Below are positions 23,799 through 35,837 of a stretch of DNA of 64,000 nt, one piece after another. Within the stretch, counting starts at the first letter, position 1. The number at the start of each line of letters is the position of its first letter. The position numbers and the translations under genes were made by a program. The stretch is from Inonotus obliquus (lineage: Eukaryota > Basidiomycota > Agaricomycetes > Hymenochaetales > Hymenochaetaceae), in assembly GCA_032164295.1 (NCBI GenBank), contig JAJHTX010000001.1, positions 3,782,001 through 3,846,000 on the forward strand, in the 5' to 3' direction. The notes beneath the pieces were generated by a model. It had not been told where the DNA came from, made no database searches, and saw only the letters and a list, made by a program, of their open reading frames with translations.

Positions 23799-24978
23799 TC
23801 ATGACTGTTGCACCACATGCTCCGGAGCGGCAAATGCAGTATTCATTTCTTCGACCATAGCGGGAAAGTTATCCGCTGGTACGAGCATCATCCGTCCACC
23901 GACGTCCAACATGAATGAGTCCTCATCATGTGAGCCTTGTGGACTTTTGCTGAGTGGGTAATCAAGAGTGTAGGATGCGCGCTGAAGACGGACACATCAG
24001 CAAGAGCGTGAGAAAAGAGGGCAGAGGGTAGGTAGAATATAACACACCTTTTGAATGTATTCGTCTTCCGGATGGAATGAATAGGTCGATAACCCGTTGT
24101 CAATAGCTGAACCCGCAGACGCCTGAGGAGCCTGCCTGCCTTTCCGCTTCTTGGCTGGTCGTTGAGGAGATGGTTCATCACGTTCCGTTTGGAGCTCCGT
24201 CATTTGTTGAGGAGTAAGGCGATACGTCCGCGTGAGGAAGAGATAATGCGTGAATCTATATGGTTCATTCTATCGTCCAGCCACTGGAATATCAGCTCGA
24301 TGAGGCTTCAGAGGGTGAATAGGAAGACTCTTACGTCGTCGATAGCCCACTTCATTTCGTCCATCAGCATGTGATACATAGGTGGAACGACTTGCACAGG
24401 CATGTTCACTAGTCTCTCGCTAAATACGAACGCAACGTGGTTCTCGGATTCTAACCCCTCAGGGCCTATGAGCGATTGAAGGGTGCTGTGTAAGGAGGAA
24501 CGTGACGAAGATTTCTCGAGAACGTATTGAATAAGGGACTTTATTGACGGGTGTTTCTACAGACGAGGCAACTCCGTAAGATAGGAAAAGCAATGGAAGT
24601 TGGGTACAAAACGCACCTGGTGAACATGCAAATTTAACACCGTCAAATATGCATACGGATCACTCTCGATACCATCCGTCTTAACCGTCGTTCCCACGAG
24701 AGGCTGAGACAGTATCAACTCCGCCAGTTCATTCAGCGCAAGAAGCTCCGAGTCCGATTGAAAGAGCTGAAACAGAAGTCGCTTGAGAGCTAAGAAGTCA
24801 ACTTTCGGGTTTGGGTCAAAGAAGTCAAAATCGACGTTGACGAGGCTCTACTAGCGTTTGTTTGTTAGGCGACGAGAAGGTCGAATGAAGGGCTGAGGAT
24901 GCTTACGGCGTCGCTGCTGTTTCCACCGTCCTCTTCAGAGTCTGAACTTTTAGTTTTGACTTGTTTTCGTTTCGACAT
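23799..24978 (-). CDS. BCP1: BCP1 (BCCIP-family) protein
   Basis: Predicted 309-residue BCP1/BCCIP protein. In yeast Bcp1 is a nuclear chaperone for ribosomal protein Rpl23 and helps export Mss4; this role is assumed by orthology. Five minus-strand exons: 24978-24907, 24847-24617, 24556-24335, 24269-24048 and 23981-23799, all joined in frame. A Lys/Ser/Glu-rich start is followed by the family core VNVDFDFFDPNP, TVKTDGIESDPYAYL, HPSIKSLI, LIGPEGLESENHVAFVFSE, RLVNMPVQVVPPMY, a basic linker with AKKRKGRQ (possible nuclear signal), YSFHPEDEYI and LDVGGRMMLVPADNFPAM. It is divergently paired with proline dehydrogenase, 326 bp between start codons. The other copy at 20 kb is only a fragment. Confidence 0.92.
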
Positions 24979-25304
24979 GGTAGTGGGTCTGCTGTTGTTC
25001 CTCCAAATGATCGACGTATGTAAATTTTGCAGTGCAGATCTCAGAAATAGGGACTTGTGACAGTGACGTGACGCCTTGACGAATTTGATCGCTGTCCCTT
25101 ATCGATCTTTCCAGCACAACACAACAGAACATAGCTTCCGGGAAAAGAATAATGAAGCAAACTGAGCAGCAGCGAAACGGACCATAACGGAAAATACTGG
25201 TTAATCTGCGAATAATCTTGAGACACTGTCAACGGCACACAGGACACAAGATCCGGGCACAAGCTCCGTTCACACTGATGACTCTACCTTGCTCGCCCAC
25301 CACC

Positions 25305-27480
25305 ATGTCCACGAAGTACTCTATGCTATGTCGATTCTCAGCTCGCATCAAGTATCCTCCATCTAGTACTGGCGTTCTTTGGACTATTCGACGCCCGTTG
25401 ACGTCGTCGCGTCGTGTTCCCTTGAGACGAGGTGTGGGGACACTTGCACTTGCAGGAGTTCTCGGAGCTTCCGCCTACCTCTACTTGCATGATCATCCCA
25501 TCTCATTAGACTCGACACCCTCTGGTACTGACCTGAATGGTTCTCTGGTACAACCACGCACCCGTGGCGGACATGAAGATCCCAATCAAGAACCACTAAC
25601 GAGCCTAATCCGGACATACATTGTTTATACTATGTGCTCTATACCTTGGGTCGTGGATAATGCTCCGAAGACTTTGGACGTGCTTATGTCTATCCCAGTG
25701 TTGAAGCAGGTAACGGAGGTGGTTGTAAGGGCGACGTTCTTTGCCCAGGTATGTATACCTCTCCGACTCTTCTCTTGAATTATCTAATCAGAGAATCGGA
25801 AGTTCGTTGGTGGTGATACAGCACAGGAAACTCTTCCCGCACTGGAGCGACTCCGCGCGGAGAATAAAGGAGCTATGCTTCATTTTGGTGCGGAGGTAGA
25901 TAAGAATGGAGCAAATGTATTGCGTACTCGCCCGGGCGAAACGGAGTCGAAGAAGGTCGTGAATATGGACATCATTGATGAATTTATCAGATGTATTGAT
26001 GTCGCCGGTGACTTCGAGGATGGTCAGTTGGAGAAGCTAGGAAGGACTACTAAGGATATAGGCACGGAGGGGAGGAAGACGTCAGTCGCCGTCAAATTAG
26101 TATGCCTGCCTATTCTTCGGGCAGGGACAATCATCTCATGGATTTATCTTATAGACGGCCCTCATACCCAATCCAAACACTTTCATCAACTTCTCCCGAT
26201 ACCTCACCAACACGCGATCCCTGCCCTCAACGTCCATACAGATACCTTTCCCAGGCATTCCATGTTCAACCGACCTCGACATACTTTCTGTTGATCCTTT
26301 TGATCTACCCCCGACCTGTCCACTAAGCAAGGAAGATTTGGACTCTCTGATTGCTCTGAAGGAAGAGCTGTTCAGGATGTGTAGACGTGCACAGGAGAGA
26401 GGTGTAGTAGTGTATATTGATGCGGAGCATAGGTGTGCTTGATTTTCTTACGAACAATTTCGACGGGATTATCTGACTGAAATTGTTGGACTCCAAACTT
26501 AGCGGGTACCAGGTACGTTAGCGACAAAATGAGGAGACAACGAGCTGCTTACTGATTCCGGATAGCCTGCGATCGAAGCATTCCAAGTAGCCCTCATGCG
26601 TGAATTTAATCGTCTGGGACCTTTCACCGGTAAGGGCAGGGAAAGATTGCAGCGAACTTCTGTTCAACCCCTCGTATACGGGACCTTCCAGACGTATCTA
26701 CGAAGGTATGCTATTCGTACTGATCTGTCGTGGTCGCAACGTGACCAACCTTATACTGTATACAGAGCGCGGGGGCATCTCGAACAATCGATCCGTGATG
26801 CTGAAGAAGGCCAATATGCATTGGGAGTTAAGCTAGTGCGGGGAGCTTATCATGATCTCGAAACTTCCTCGCACCTCTCCCGCAAAGATTCTGTACCTAC
26901 GCGCCACGGTTCGACCATATCCCCCGACTCGCTTCCGCCCGTTTGGCAAACCAAATCAGAGACAGATTACTGTTTCAATGATTGTGCGAGAATGCTTGTG
27001 AAAAGAGTCGCAGCTGACATAGCAGAAGAGACGAAGAAGAGGAGCAAAGGTAAAGAGGAACATGTGCCGAAGATAGGGTTAACATTTGGAACACATAACC
27101 CAGCCAGTTGTGAAATGGTCTTGAACACACTTGTCGATGAAGGTCTTGCGGCCCGCGTACAGGATAGGATCGAGATTAGGAGAGAGGCGGCTCGTCGCTT
27201 GGCTATTGGCCAGCTATACGGGATGTGCGATACTCTGACCTCTTCAATCGCCTCTCGTACCCTCGTTCGCTCCTCTGCCTCTGAATCGGACAACATTGGC
27301 CAACCAATTGCCTTTAAATGCGTCCCATACGGACCTCCTGTACGCGTAATGCCGTACCTTGGTCGTCGAGCTCGAGAGAATCGATCTGTTTTGTCAGGTG
27401 CAGGTGGTGCGAAGGAGGAGAGGGAGAGAGCTTGGAAGGAAATCGTTAAGAGATTTAAGGGATGGTTTGGGTCCAATTAA
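25305..27480 (+). CDS. PUT1: Proline dehydrogenase (mitochondrial, FAD-dependent)
   Basis: Predicted 627-residue proline dehydrogenase, the first enzyme of proline catabolism, giving pyrroline-5-carboxylate in mitochondria. Exons: 25305-25748, 25803-26099, 26155-26432, 26503-26512, 26566-26705 and 26766-27480. The N-terminus is rich in Arg and Ser with few acidic residues, a likely targeting peptide, followed by a membrane-like LALAGVLGASAYLYL. Catalytic barrel motifs follow: QFVGGDTAQE, KLTALIP, VVVYIDAEH, VQPLVYGTFQTYLRR, GVKLVRGAYH, FGTHNPAS, AIGQLYGMCD and MPYLGRRARENRSVL. The 10-nt exon 4 encodes SGYQ, where many fungal enzymes have SWYQ. An in-frame ATG at 25278 is an alternative; caccATG at 25305 is better placed. 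Confidence 0.92.
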
Positions 27481-27739
27481 TGTATTCCTTATTCCTGGTC
27501 CTCACTTTACTCTTGCTTCTTGGAGAGGCTCAGTGTGAGTAAGTAGATGATATAGATAACGATCAGCCTTAGATAATAATTATGATGACCGGCTAATGCG
27601 AATTACCGAAGCCGGTATGGCGATCACACTCGGTGAAGTCAATCCAACCTCCGAGTAGGGCAGCCATGTGCCAGTGCATTCCAACCCTCTCCTTTTCTTT
27701 CTCCCACCATCTTCATCCTAGAGCTACTCGGTGCTAATC

Positions 27740-29366
27740 ATGTCGCTGCAAGGTGCGCAGTGCTTCTTGCTAGGCGTGCTGCGCTTTATAATGCTTGAAT
27801 ATAGAATTATCGACGCAGAAGTTGTTCACTGTCAAGGGCAAGATTGGTCCGTCCTCACGTCTTTCCTTCTAGTCCAGTTGAGCTCACAGTTGCTCCTGAT
27901 ATTTATCGCACTCTCGTACAAATATGTGGTTTCAATACGCTACTCTCACAGGCCTTGTAACAGGAGGCGGCTCTGGTATCGGCAAGATGATCGCTGCTGC
28001 GCTAGTAGCGAATGGAGCGAAGGTATACATAGCTGCTCGAAAGGAAGGACAGTTGAAGGCCGTGAGTGACCCTAGGCGTTATTAAGGAGTGTGTCACCCA
28101 CCAGCTGGAATATCATCGGTGTATATAGGCTGCGGAAGAGCTGAACGCCGCTGGGCCTGGGAAGTGCGAGTATATCGTGGCAGATTTGAGTGTATGTCTG
28201 TCTAATTCATCCGTCCATCTCTTCATTGCACGCATACTATTGATTGTCTCCGGACCATTCATAACTTATACGGATGAGTAGAGCAAAGCGGGTTGTGATG
28301 CCCTTGTCTCCGCGTTTAAGCAACGGGAATCAAAGCTCCATATCCTTGTTAACAACTCAGGCGTTGCCTGGGGCGCACCATATGATAATTTTCCCGAGAA
28401 GGAAGGATGGGATCGTGTTTTAGCTGTTAATGTTAAGAGTATCTTCTACGGTGCGCGTCTGCTATTATTACCCGATGCCTGGTCTGGTTGATGTTGACCA
28501 ATATTTGATCGAACGATAGTAACTCAAGGGTAAGTCTACATCTCACCAAATCCAGACTATTTACTAATAAATCATGTTGTCCTTCAAAGATTGACGGACC
28601 TCCTCGCAAAAGACTCGACGTCCTTCGACCCAGGACGTGTCATCAACATCACTTCCACAGCTGCACTTGAAACTCATGCTGAGAATACTACTCTTGCAAG
28701 TAAAGGAAATGGAATTTGGAGCTGTAACTACGACCATTCAAGTTATTCTGTTGCGACTTGTTTATTGCTTGTTGATATTCCTCAGATAACACGAGTAAAG
28801 CAGCTGGTAAGTCTCGCCAGTCCTTAACATGGTCACATATTCACTTCTGTTGTAGCGAACCACTTGACATCCTTGCTCGCTGTGTCGCTTAGTCCAAAGC
28901 GCATCAAGTGCGTATTATAGCTCACCCAGAACATTCCAACTAACATTGATACTCATCTTACTTACTATCATTCAGCGTGAACGCGATCATGCCAGGGTAG
29001 GCGTCATCCTCTTCCTTAACATAGCTATACTCATTCCCAGCTCAAGTGTCTTCCCATCGAAAATGACCGCATTCGGGTTTAAGCAGACAGGCCAGGACAA
29101 TATGAACGCCGTACAGCCTTCAGGTCGGTTCCATTTTCGTCTCTTCACACCACTATTCACTCGACCGATATCTTCGCATCACCTACTTGACATTTATACA
29201 TATAGGTCGGGTTGGATCTCCAGCAGACATGGCAGGGCTAGCTTTATTCCTTTGCTCACCTGCTTCCGCATATATCACAGGAAACCATATTGTGATTGAT
29301 GGTGGATCATTAATTATTAGGACAAAGGCTAGTTTGCAGGAGGCACCGAGTACGAGTAAGTTGTAG
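27740..29366 (+). CDS. Short-chain dehydrogenase/reductase (RhlG-like SDR)
   Basis: NAD(P)-dependent oxidoreductase of the classical SDR family. Clear exons: 27952-28060, 28129-28191, 28282-28450, 28520-28529 (10 nt), 28590-28723, 28786-28806, 28856-28907, 28976-28996, 29047-29123 and 29206-29366. Motifs: cofactor-binding [16 protein letters not shown] (NNxG), catalytic Ser in NITSTAA, YNTSK (YxxxK), MPGVFPSKMT, and C-terminal [12 protein letters not shown]. The 5' end is uncertain: an exon ending at 27846 (LFTVKGKI) fits well before 27952, and the ATG at 27740 is plausible, but I could not join them cleanly. It lies 1.1 kb from synthase C and might modify a terpene alcohol; a housekeeping role is equally possible. 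Confidence 0.82.
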
Positions 29367-30464
29367 ATATTATGGCGGATGAGATGCCGGATGATTTGTG
29401 GGGTAGCGTAGGAAGAATGTATGTGTCACATTGCGTACATGCACTTGCAGTATTCAACTTCTTGATCCAACAAATGATGCACGCAAACTGATGTCCAGGG
29501 AGCTCGACTCAGTCAACTGATGCCACATGACGCTTCTTCGGCGGGGAGGTGAAACTTACGTATTGTCAATAGCACGCCGCCTTCCTCATAGTCTTGTAGG
29601 AATGCTCTGAATAGACGTGGTGATTGAGTGAGGTGAGCAAAGCGCCGATAACATGCTAATTACTGATATTTTTCTATTACTTGCAGCTAATTGCACAGTT
29701 TCCACGTGTTACATCCGCGCCCGCCGATAACTACTCAATTCCACGTCCTGTTGTCTGTTCTGAAATGACCACATGCAATGAGCTCACTGAAACTCAGCCT
29801 CTCCCAGGAACCTCGAAAATTCCGAAATGTACGTAAAATAACACCATCCTTACCTTACGATAAACGGGGTACCGTAACATAGTATCCGCTCATCCAAGAT
29901 TAAGTAGAGTTTGAAACTCCCCATGCCGTACATGGTTCAATGGATTGAAATCCTCAGTTAATCGCCTCATCCCGTAGCGCCAACTCCACCCCAACAGTGA
30001 GCATTGTGCATCCGAGTCAGCGTGATGAGGAATGCACTGAGCCGTCTGATCAAAATAATTCCGCTTTCAGTTAGTACCATTCACTGGCAGGGTCCACAAA
30101 TTGGTTATCTCCACTTATGAAATAGCAATAGCATTTCCATTCTCTCAGTAACGTTGACCACCGCATACCGCCGAATCATATTCTGACGGAGAAAGAGACA
30201 TTGCATTCCTATGAGTACAGAATCTCTTGTCCTCCGAATCGACCTATCTGGCCTGCCAGTGGTGACTTATGTACAAACTCAGCAAGATTTGGGGGTAGGT
30301 CATGCATGATAACCCATACTATGAGCAATAGTATCGCATAAGCAAATAAAACACTGTGCAACTATGTTGACATCCTAATTATCATTCGAGACATTGGCAT
30401 TCTTTACATTGTTAAAGCACTCGCATACATTTGACTGTCGCTCGTTATGTTTCTATTTCTTGGT
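29367..30464. repeat. 3' flank of synthase unit, copy 2
   Basis: Noncoding region. From about 29680 to 30250 it matches 37965-38560 with many substitutions, including shared catcccgtagcgccaactcc. It is part of the larger duplication containing synthase C and its broken twin at 39.2 kb. No gene seen. Confidence 0.65.
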
Positions 30465-31601
30465 TTACGGTGCAGACCCGCGCTGCCTCAGCTTCGCGAT
30501 CCCGGTACGTTTCGCCACCCCACGTTCTTCATCTGTGAAGTATCTACGCGTGCTCAGACTCCAAATGCTATTTCCGCACACCCATTGCTCCAAGCCATAG
30601 ACGTAGTTGCGAACCATCTCGTCCACTTCCGGGCCAAAAGAGCGTATGGCCGCTTTGAGAGTCACCATGTCATCCACACGCTTCTTGTATATATCTGTCA
30701 CGCGGTCCATGGCTGCTTGTGGAGACAGACCTTCGCTGTTCATGAAGAGGGCAATGGAGTTCATGCCATCGAGACCCCTCGAATACTCTGCCGGGAACGA
30801 GTATATATCCTTTCAGCAAAAGATCAGTTATAATGCGCCATCACTTCAATATTATATCTGCATGTACGCACATTTGCTGTCGTTATCAGGTCGATTGCAG
30901 CAATGACGATGTCATTGAAGTTACCATCTTCGCGTACCTCTGATGGAAGTACGAATCCCATTGCTACTTCTATAACATCAAAGCATATGTAAATTCCACC
31001 GTTCAAGCGTCGTATACTCAGAAACTCCTCGAAGGTTGGCATCTTATCATCCATGCGCAAAGCGGCTTCGTTGCCGAGTGAATAAGCATAATGAACGAAA
31101 TTCGCCGCGATGCGGTTGCGCAGATCCTCTGGGGCAAAAGATAGGCGCTTCATAAAACTATGGATTAGTGTTAGTAAACGTTCTGGAGAAGACTAGTTGT
31201 ACAAAACAGCGGGCGTACTCCTTTGTGAACATTGCTATTGGCGAACTGTCATCCTCCTCCTCGCCGCGCAAGGCCTTGATGAACGTTTCGCATGTGGCAT
31301 TGGCGTCTTCAGGACCTTTTTCGTCCGTGTATTCGTCCATTACCGTAATTATCATGGCCACGTCCTCGCCGATACGCATCCCCCTCACATCAGCATAGGG
31401 ATACGAATAGGCTATCATCAGTTCGATATGTGCCTTCGTCAAACGGTTAGCTTTGAACTCGGGGAGAAGACCATAACTGAGTATCCATTCCGTTGCTGTT
31501 CTGTCGTAGAGTGCATACGTCGGATTGCACCCAGACCACGGGAATGGAGTCAATGCATCGAGGTCAGGCAGTTTGATACTGAGCTCTGTAGAGTGCTGCA
31601 T
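30465..31601 (-). CDS. Sesquiterpene synthase C (class I terpene cyclase)
   Basis: Predicted 337-residue terpene cyclase, closest to synthase A. Minus-strand exons are 31601-31219, 31157-30872 and 30809-30465, with the same lengths (383, 286 and 345 nt) as in A. Metal motif DEYTD at residues 89-93; NSE triad NDIYSFPAE from residue 223; RRYF near the C-terminus. The frame is open further upstream, but the ATG at 31601 aligns with all paralogues and follows the TATA-like box. Just after the metal motif A has EQDTEGAN where C has EKGPEDAN, so active-site-lid differences are possible. The promoter regions of A and C are also similar. Product unknown. Confidence 0.93.
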
Positions 31602-31644
31602 TGTAGAAGTACGAGTGTTGGTTTTGCTAGGACAGTTGCTCGGG

Positions 31645-31652
31645 TATTTATG
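31645..31652 (-). promoter_or_regulatory. TATA-like box of terpene synthase C
   Basis: The minus strand reads CATAAATA here, aligned with the TATAAATA of synthase A and 44 bp before the ATG. The flanking sequence (ccgagcaactgtcctag) is shared with A. Confidence 0.5.
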
Positions 31653-32199
31653 TCCTGTGGAGGAGTCGGAACAATGCTCCATCCTCCACTTAGAGAACAT
31701 GTTCCCGCGGATAATTTTGGCAAGGTATAATGCAGTGATCAGCGTTTTCACAATGAACATGCGGAGAATCGGACCATTCTTGCACCGGAGGAAAATATGT
31801 GTTTCGGACGCGTTCGAAGGTCGTGCCGAGGGCCACAATGCAAAATAAAAGGGGTGTGCATTCCTCAGCCACCGTTATGATCGCGCTCGCCGCGAAAATA
31901 TCACAGGTATCTCGTAACCCAAATTTGAAATATAATGGATAGGATTCAGTGGCAGGATTTGTGAACATAGCGGTTAAATTCATCCAATATCATTATACAA
32001 TCGTGCCTTTAGTACCTTTCTGCAGCTCTGTGCAATGCAGAACTACTCGGGTGCACGTCCATGCCATCATGCCGGACTGTGAGGTATGCTTGTGAACACC
32101 GGTAAACCTGCCAATTAAGAAGAGTTGCCTTCCTTGGAGACAGTTCCGCCACGATCACAATGAATTCATGTCTTGGAAGGACCGGGACCAAACCACATC

Positions 32200-32760
32200 G
32201 CGGCGGTCCAGACTCTAGTCTCAGAGTCCTTGATGATACTCACAAATGCCTTCTGCGTTGCGATGTCCTCCGAGTTCTCTCTGTCACTATTCCGAACTTC
32301 GAATAAACCACAAGCGTGATATATGTATGATGCGCTGGGGACGGCAATGTGTGAGTGAGGGTGGCAAGCCTCAACGATCCAATCTTAAGTCGTTGGAGAC
32401 GTGCCTACCTTCGTTATCAGGGATGGAAATTATGTGCCGCACGGGATAATTCAGTGGACGCGAAGTAATTGGAGCATGGTTGACACCAAAAAGCACTTGG
32501 TTGAATCAGAAACCGGATAGCGGTCCTTATGAAAAGATGTCCGAGTTCTTGAGAGCGATTTTCCCAGGTTTCCACACAGTGGAGTAACGACACAAATTGC
32601 GCTCGGAAGGTCGCCGTGATTTCTTTCGATCTCCTGGGGACGGGGAAATGAATACTCTACCTTGGCTATGTGTGCAACAGGTGTACCCCATCCCGGGCAC
32701 TATTCCGGACCACTAGCACCTTTTCATTGAGCAAGAAGGAACTCTTTCAGCTATGAAGCG
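32200..32760 (-). other. Unidentified segment X, copy 2
   Basis: Lies upstream of synthase C in the same orientation as segment X lies upstream of synthase A. Readable pieces include VEYSFPRPQEIERNHGDLPS near 32650 and NSDRENSEDIATQKAFVS near 32270, in different frames. The former is nearly identical to copy 3. No family recognised. Frame changes suggest decay or unseen introns. Confidence 0.45.
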
Positions 32761-33064
32761 CGCACCAATACATTGCATAATGGCACAGTGAGCTCCGAAG
32801 TGCAATCCACCTCAGTCGAGCTCATTCAGATCCTCACCCCAGATCAATTATCACAAGGCTCACCTTCCGTTGTTAGTTCACCAAGAATTGAAACGTTTAG
32901 GAAGGCGGCTTGCCAGCGTAGTTTCTCCCTCCAGGACCTCAGAGACAGTGGAATGTACACATGCTGCAATGTAAAGTTTATCATAAGGGCCAAGTCAGTT
33001 CGCATCAATGGTTAGGGACTAATTCAGGAACGCATGTGCGAATCCATACGAGCCGATGTCTACC

Positions 33065-34335
33065 TTACGTCGCCGACACCATCAACCGTCTCGGTGCACG
33101 CCTAAGCACGTCCAGAATCCTCACAAACCTCCTCCGTCCATTACCTCCCTCCCTTTCACCTCTTTCAGTTTTCTTCTTCAAAGCCCTCTCCTGCTTCCTC
33201 CTCTCTTCAACACTAACATTCACATTGTAACGTGCCTCGTTGATGGCTTGATATATCTGTCCAACTGTTGCGTTCGTGAAGTGTAATAAGGGAGGAAATG
33301 AACCGGTTATCGGTGTTTGGAAGTCTGTACGGGAGATGTGGACAGGTAGGTGACCTCGGAGAGCGTGGACGAGGGAGAAGCGATAGGAAGGGTCGGAGAG
33401 GGTTGAAGATCCACTATTTGTAGGGTCAGAATTCGTATCGACTTCATTTGAAGTGGATGTTGGAGGACTCGAAGAGCTCGGGTGGACGAATACCCGATGT
33501 CTACCAGGCACGAATCGACCATTCGTAAACTTTGTTAGAGTCTGTCCAACCAGGATAGTCGTGTTAAGTCCATGTTGATTCGCCTCGCATGATACCCAAT
33601 CATCACGTTCTTCATCCCAACATTCGAGTCCCGGAGAATGTCCGACAACGATCGTTAAGATTCCAAGATCTCTATGTGGTTCCGAAACTACTCTGGACTC
33701 GATTTCGGATCCCTTTCTAGTAGCTTTCGATTTTCACTTGCGCCCGGACTCGGAATTAGGTGGAGATAGAGATGGTCGATCAATATCGAAACACCCTCAT
33801 AAGAGTCGCAACGTTCCCTTCTCCCTCCACAGGTAACTCCAGCTGTTTCTCCGTCAATCGCATCAACGCATTATCGTCCACCCCTAGAGACTCTTCAATC
33901 GCCTTAAGTATGTCCCGCATCACACCCGCACTAGCAATCCACGTCCTCTCAGCCCTCTCACGTAATTCAAACTCCGTAGGAGTCGTTTGAGCTCTCCGTA
34001 GAGTAAATAAAGACCTTTCGCCCTCAACACGTGAATAACCTTCTTTTGAAACTTGAGATGCTCCTCCACGAATTGATTTTATATGATATTGTACTTCGTT
34101 CGTTCGTTCTTCGGGAAGGTTGAGGATTTGAGCTGAAGATTCGAAAAGTGAGGAGAAGTGTGGGTAGAGGGGGTCCGATGTGTCGTTGGTGATAGGAAGA
34201 GTGGTCCGCCTTGGTTAGAGAGTTTCTCGAGGTCAATTGTGTAGGGAAGGGGTGTTGTTGATGACTCGAGGGGAGAACATCTTGGGGGTGGTTGCGCGGG
34301 AGGCGCGGAGTGTTGAACGGAGGAACAGAAGAACG
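33065..34335 (-). pseudogene. 2-oxoglutarate/Fe(II) oxygenase pseudogene
   Basis: Minus-strand copy of the intact oxygenase at 40563-41813. The C-terminal half is still readable (GRHRVFVHP, YRFSLVHALRG). In place of the arginine codon of the intact copy there is a TGA at 33736-33734, and one extra base near 33782 shifts the frame. More small indels follow towards the 5' end, and the start codon of the intact copy is absent near 34300. Several independent lesions mean it is dead, not mis-sequenced. Confidence 0.88.
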
Positions 34336-34657
34336 CATCGTCCAGTCTTACTGCTGCAGGTGCGATGCCATTGTGCCACTGGCGGAGCATTGATCCGCGT
34401 CGATTCGCGTTGATCGTTGTTTTGAAGAGGCACGTGCGCAGCTGCGCCTGTGTCACGTGTGTCCTCCTATTGATCTTGCGGCAAGAGGAATCAACGAGTT
34501 CCTGTATGTCATGCCAATAACTGCCTCTGGGTAGGGGAGGACATGTAAATTCTTGAGAACTGTCTAGTCCTCATCTACGTACACTTTGACAGTTGAGTTC
34601 ACTATTTCTTATACTACAAGAGTCGGGGAGCATAATTTGGATTTCCCAGCTTGTGCC

Positions 34658-35786
34658 CTACAGGGAGCGTGTGCGCAGTTTCAATTTCGCGAGGCCAGTA
34701 CGGATCACCTCCTCTGTCTTCTCCCCGAAGAATCGCTTTGTGACGAGATTAAAGGCGTTGTGGCCACAGACCCACTGTTCCACCCCACGTATGTACTTAT
34801 GAATCATTTCATCAACCTCCGGACCAAATGAGCGAATGGACGTCTTGCAAGCGATGAGAGTGTCAGCGCGGCTCTTGTATATTTCTGCGACGCGATCCAT
34901 TGCTTGTTGGTGGGATAGACCACTGTGATGCATGAGAACGGTGATCATGTTCGTCCCATCGAGATGCTCCTCGTATTCAACTACATAGGAGTATATGTCC
35001 TAGACGTCCATTGCGGAGTACTCTTGGTTAAGCAGCTAGTACAAGCATGATCATTGACGTACATTTGCAAGGCACTGCAAGTCATTTCCTGCGTCAAAGA
35101 TACTCTGGAAGTCATTGTCCTCGTGCACCTCCGCGGGTAGTGCAACATCAAGCGCCATCTCTACGATGTCGAGTGGTAGATAGCCGCCACCAGCATGGCG
35201 CCGGATTCTGAAATAGTCATCGATGGTGGGTATGTCGACGTTGGTACGTAGATAGGCCTCCTTTGCTTGGCCATCGATAAGTCCAATAAAGTGTTCCACG
35301 AAACGTTTCTGCAGTTCAACAGGTGCACCAGAGAAACGACCTAGGAAGCTTGTGTACCATGAGTAAGTTAGGAAGATCATAGCTGTCGCTAAACATGACA
35401 TACTCCTTGGTGAAGAGGGTGATAGGAGAACTATCATCACCAGAAGTGTTCGTCAGGGCCTTGACGAAGACATCTCGAGTAGCCTTAGCTCCCTCCGTGT
35501 CCTGGACATCAGTGACCGCGTCCAATGCATAGAGCATCGTCAGTACGTCGGTCATGATACGCACATTCTTGGCATTGGCGTGAGGAAGCACATATGCTCC
35601 TAGCAATTCGGGATTTGTCGCAATGAGTCTACCACGATCGCGGTCAGAAAGGACGCCAAAAGTCAGCATCCATTCTGTAGACTCGCGATTCGAAGGAGAA
35701 TAGTGCGGGTTGCACCCGTCCCAGTGGAAGGGGGTAAGGGATACGATATCTGGGAGCTGAAGAGTGATTTCTGTGGGAGGTCGCAT
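34658..35786 (-). CDS. Sesquiterpene synthase D, divergent metal motif
   Basis: Predicted 336-residue terpene cyclase-fold protein. Minus-strand exons are 35786-35404, 35348-35063 and 34999-34658, with introns of 55 and 63 nt at the family positions. The frame is intact. Its first metal motif is DAVTD (residues 89-93) where paralogues have DEYTD or DQFTD, so the second acidic position is lost though both outer Asp remain. The NSE triad NDIYSYVVE is complete and starts at residue 223. The C-terminal RY pair reads KRFF. It has a TATA box 45 bp upstream. It is the most divergent of the five; it may be active with altered specificity or a catalytically weakened copy. It lies between the two oxygenase/synthase units and is not part of their homology. 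Confidence 0.87.
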
Positions 35787-35830
35787 GGTGGGAGTGCTTG
35801 CTGATGAATCAGAGCGGGTAGATGTGGTGC

Positions 35831-35837
35831 CTTTATA
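35831..35837 (-). promoter_or_regulatory. TATA box of terpene synthase D
   Basis: TATAAAG on the minus strand, 45 bp upstream of the ATG at 35786; same sequence and spacing as at synthase B. Confidence 0.55.

Larger units (their letters stand above)
20163..24640. repeat. Tandem segmental duplication, unit 2
   Basis: Second copy of the 14645-20162 unit. It holds UNC93 copy 2, only the 3' part of a DUF6533 gene, the intergenic stretch and the intact BCP1. The duplicated part ends inside BCP1 at about 24640, beyond which the sequence is single copy. Confidence 0.75.
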
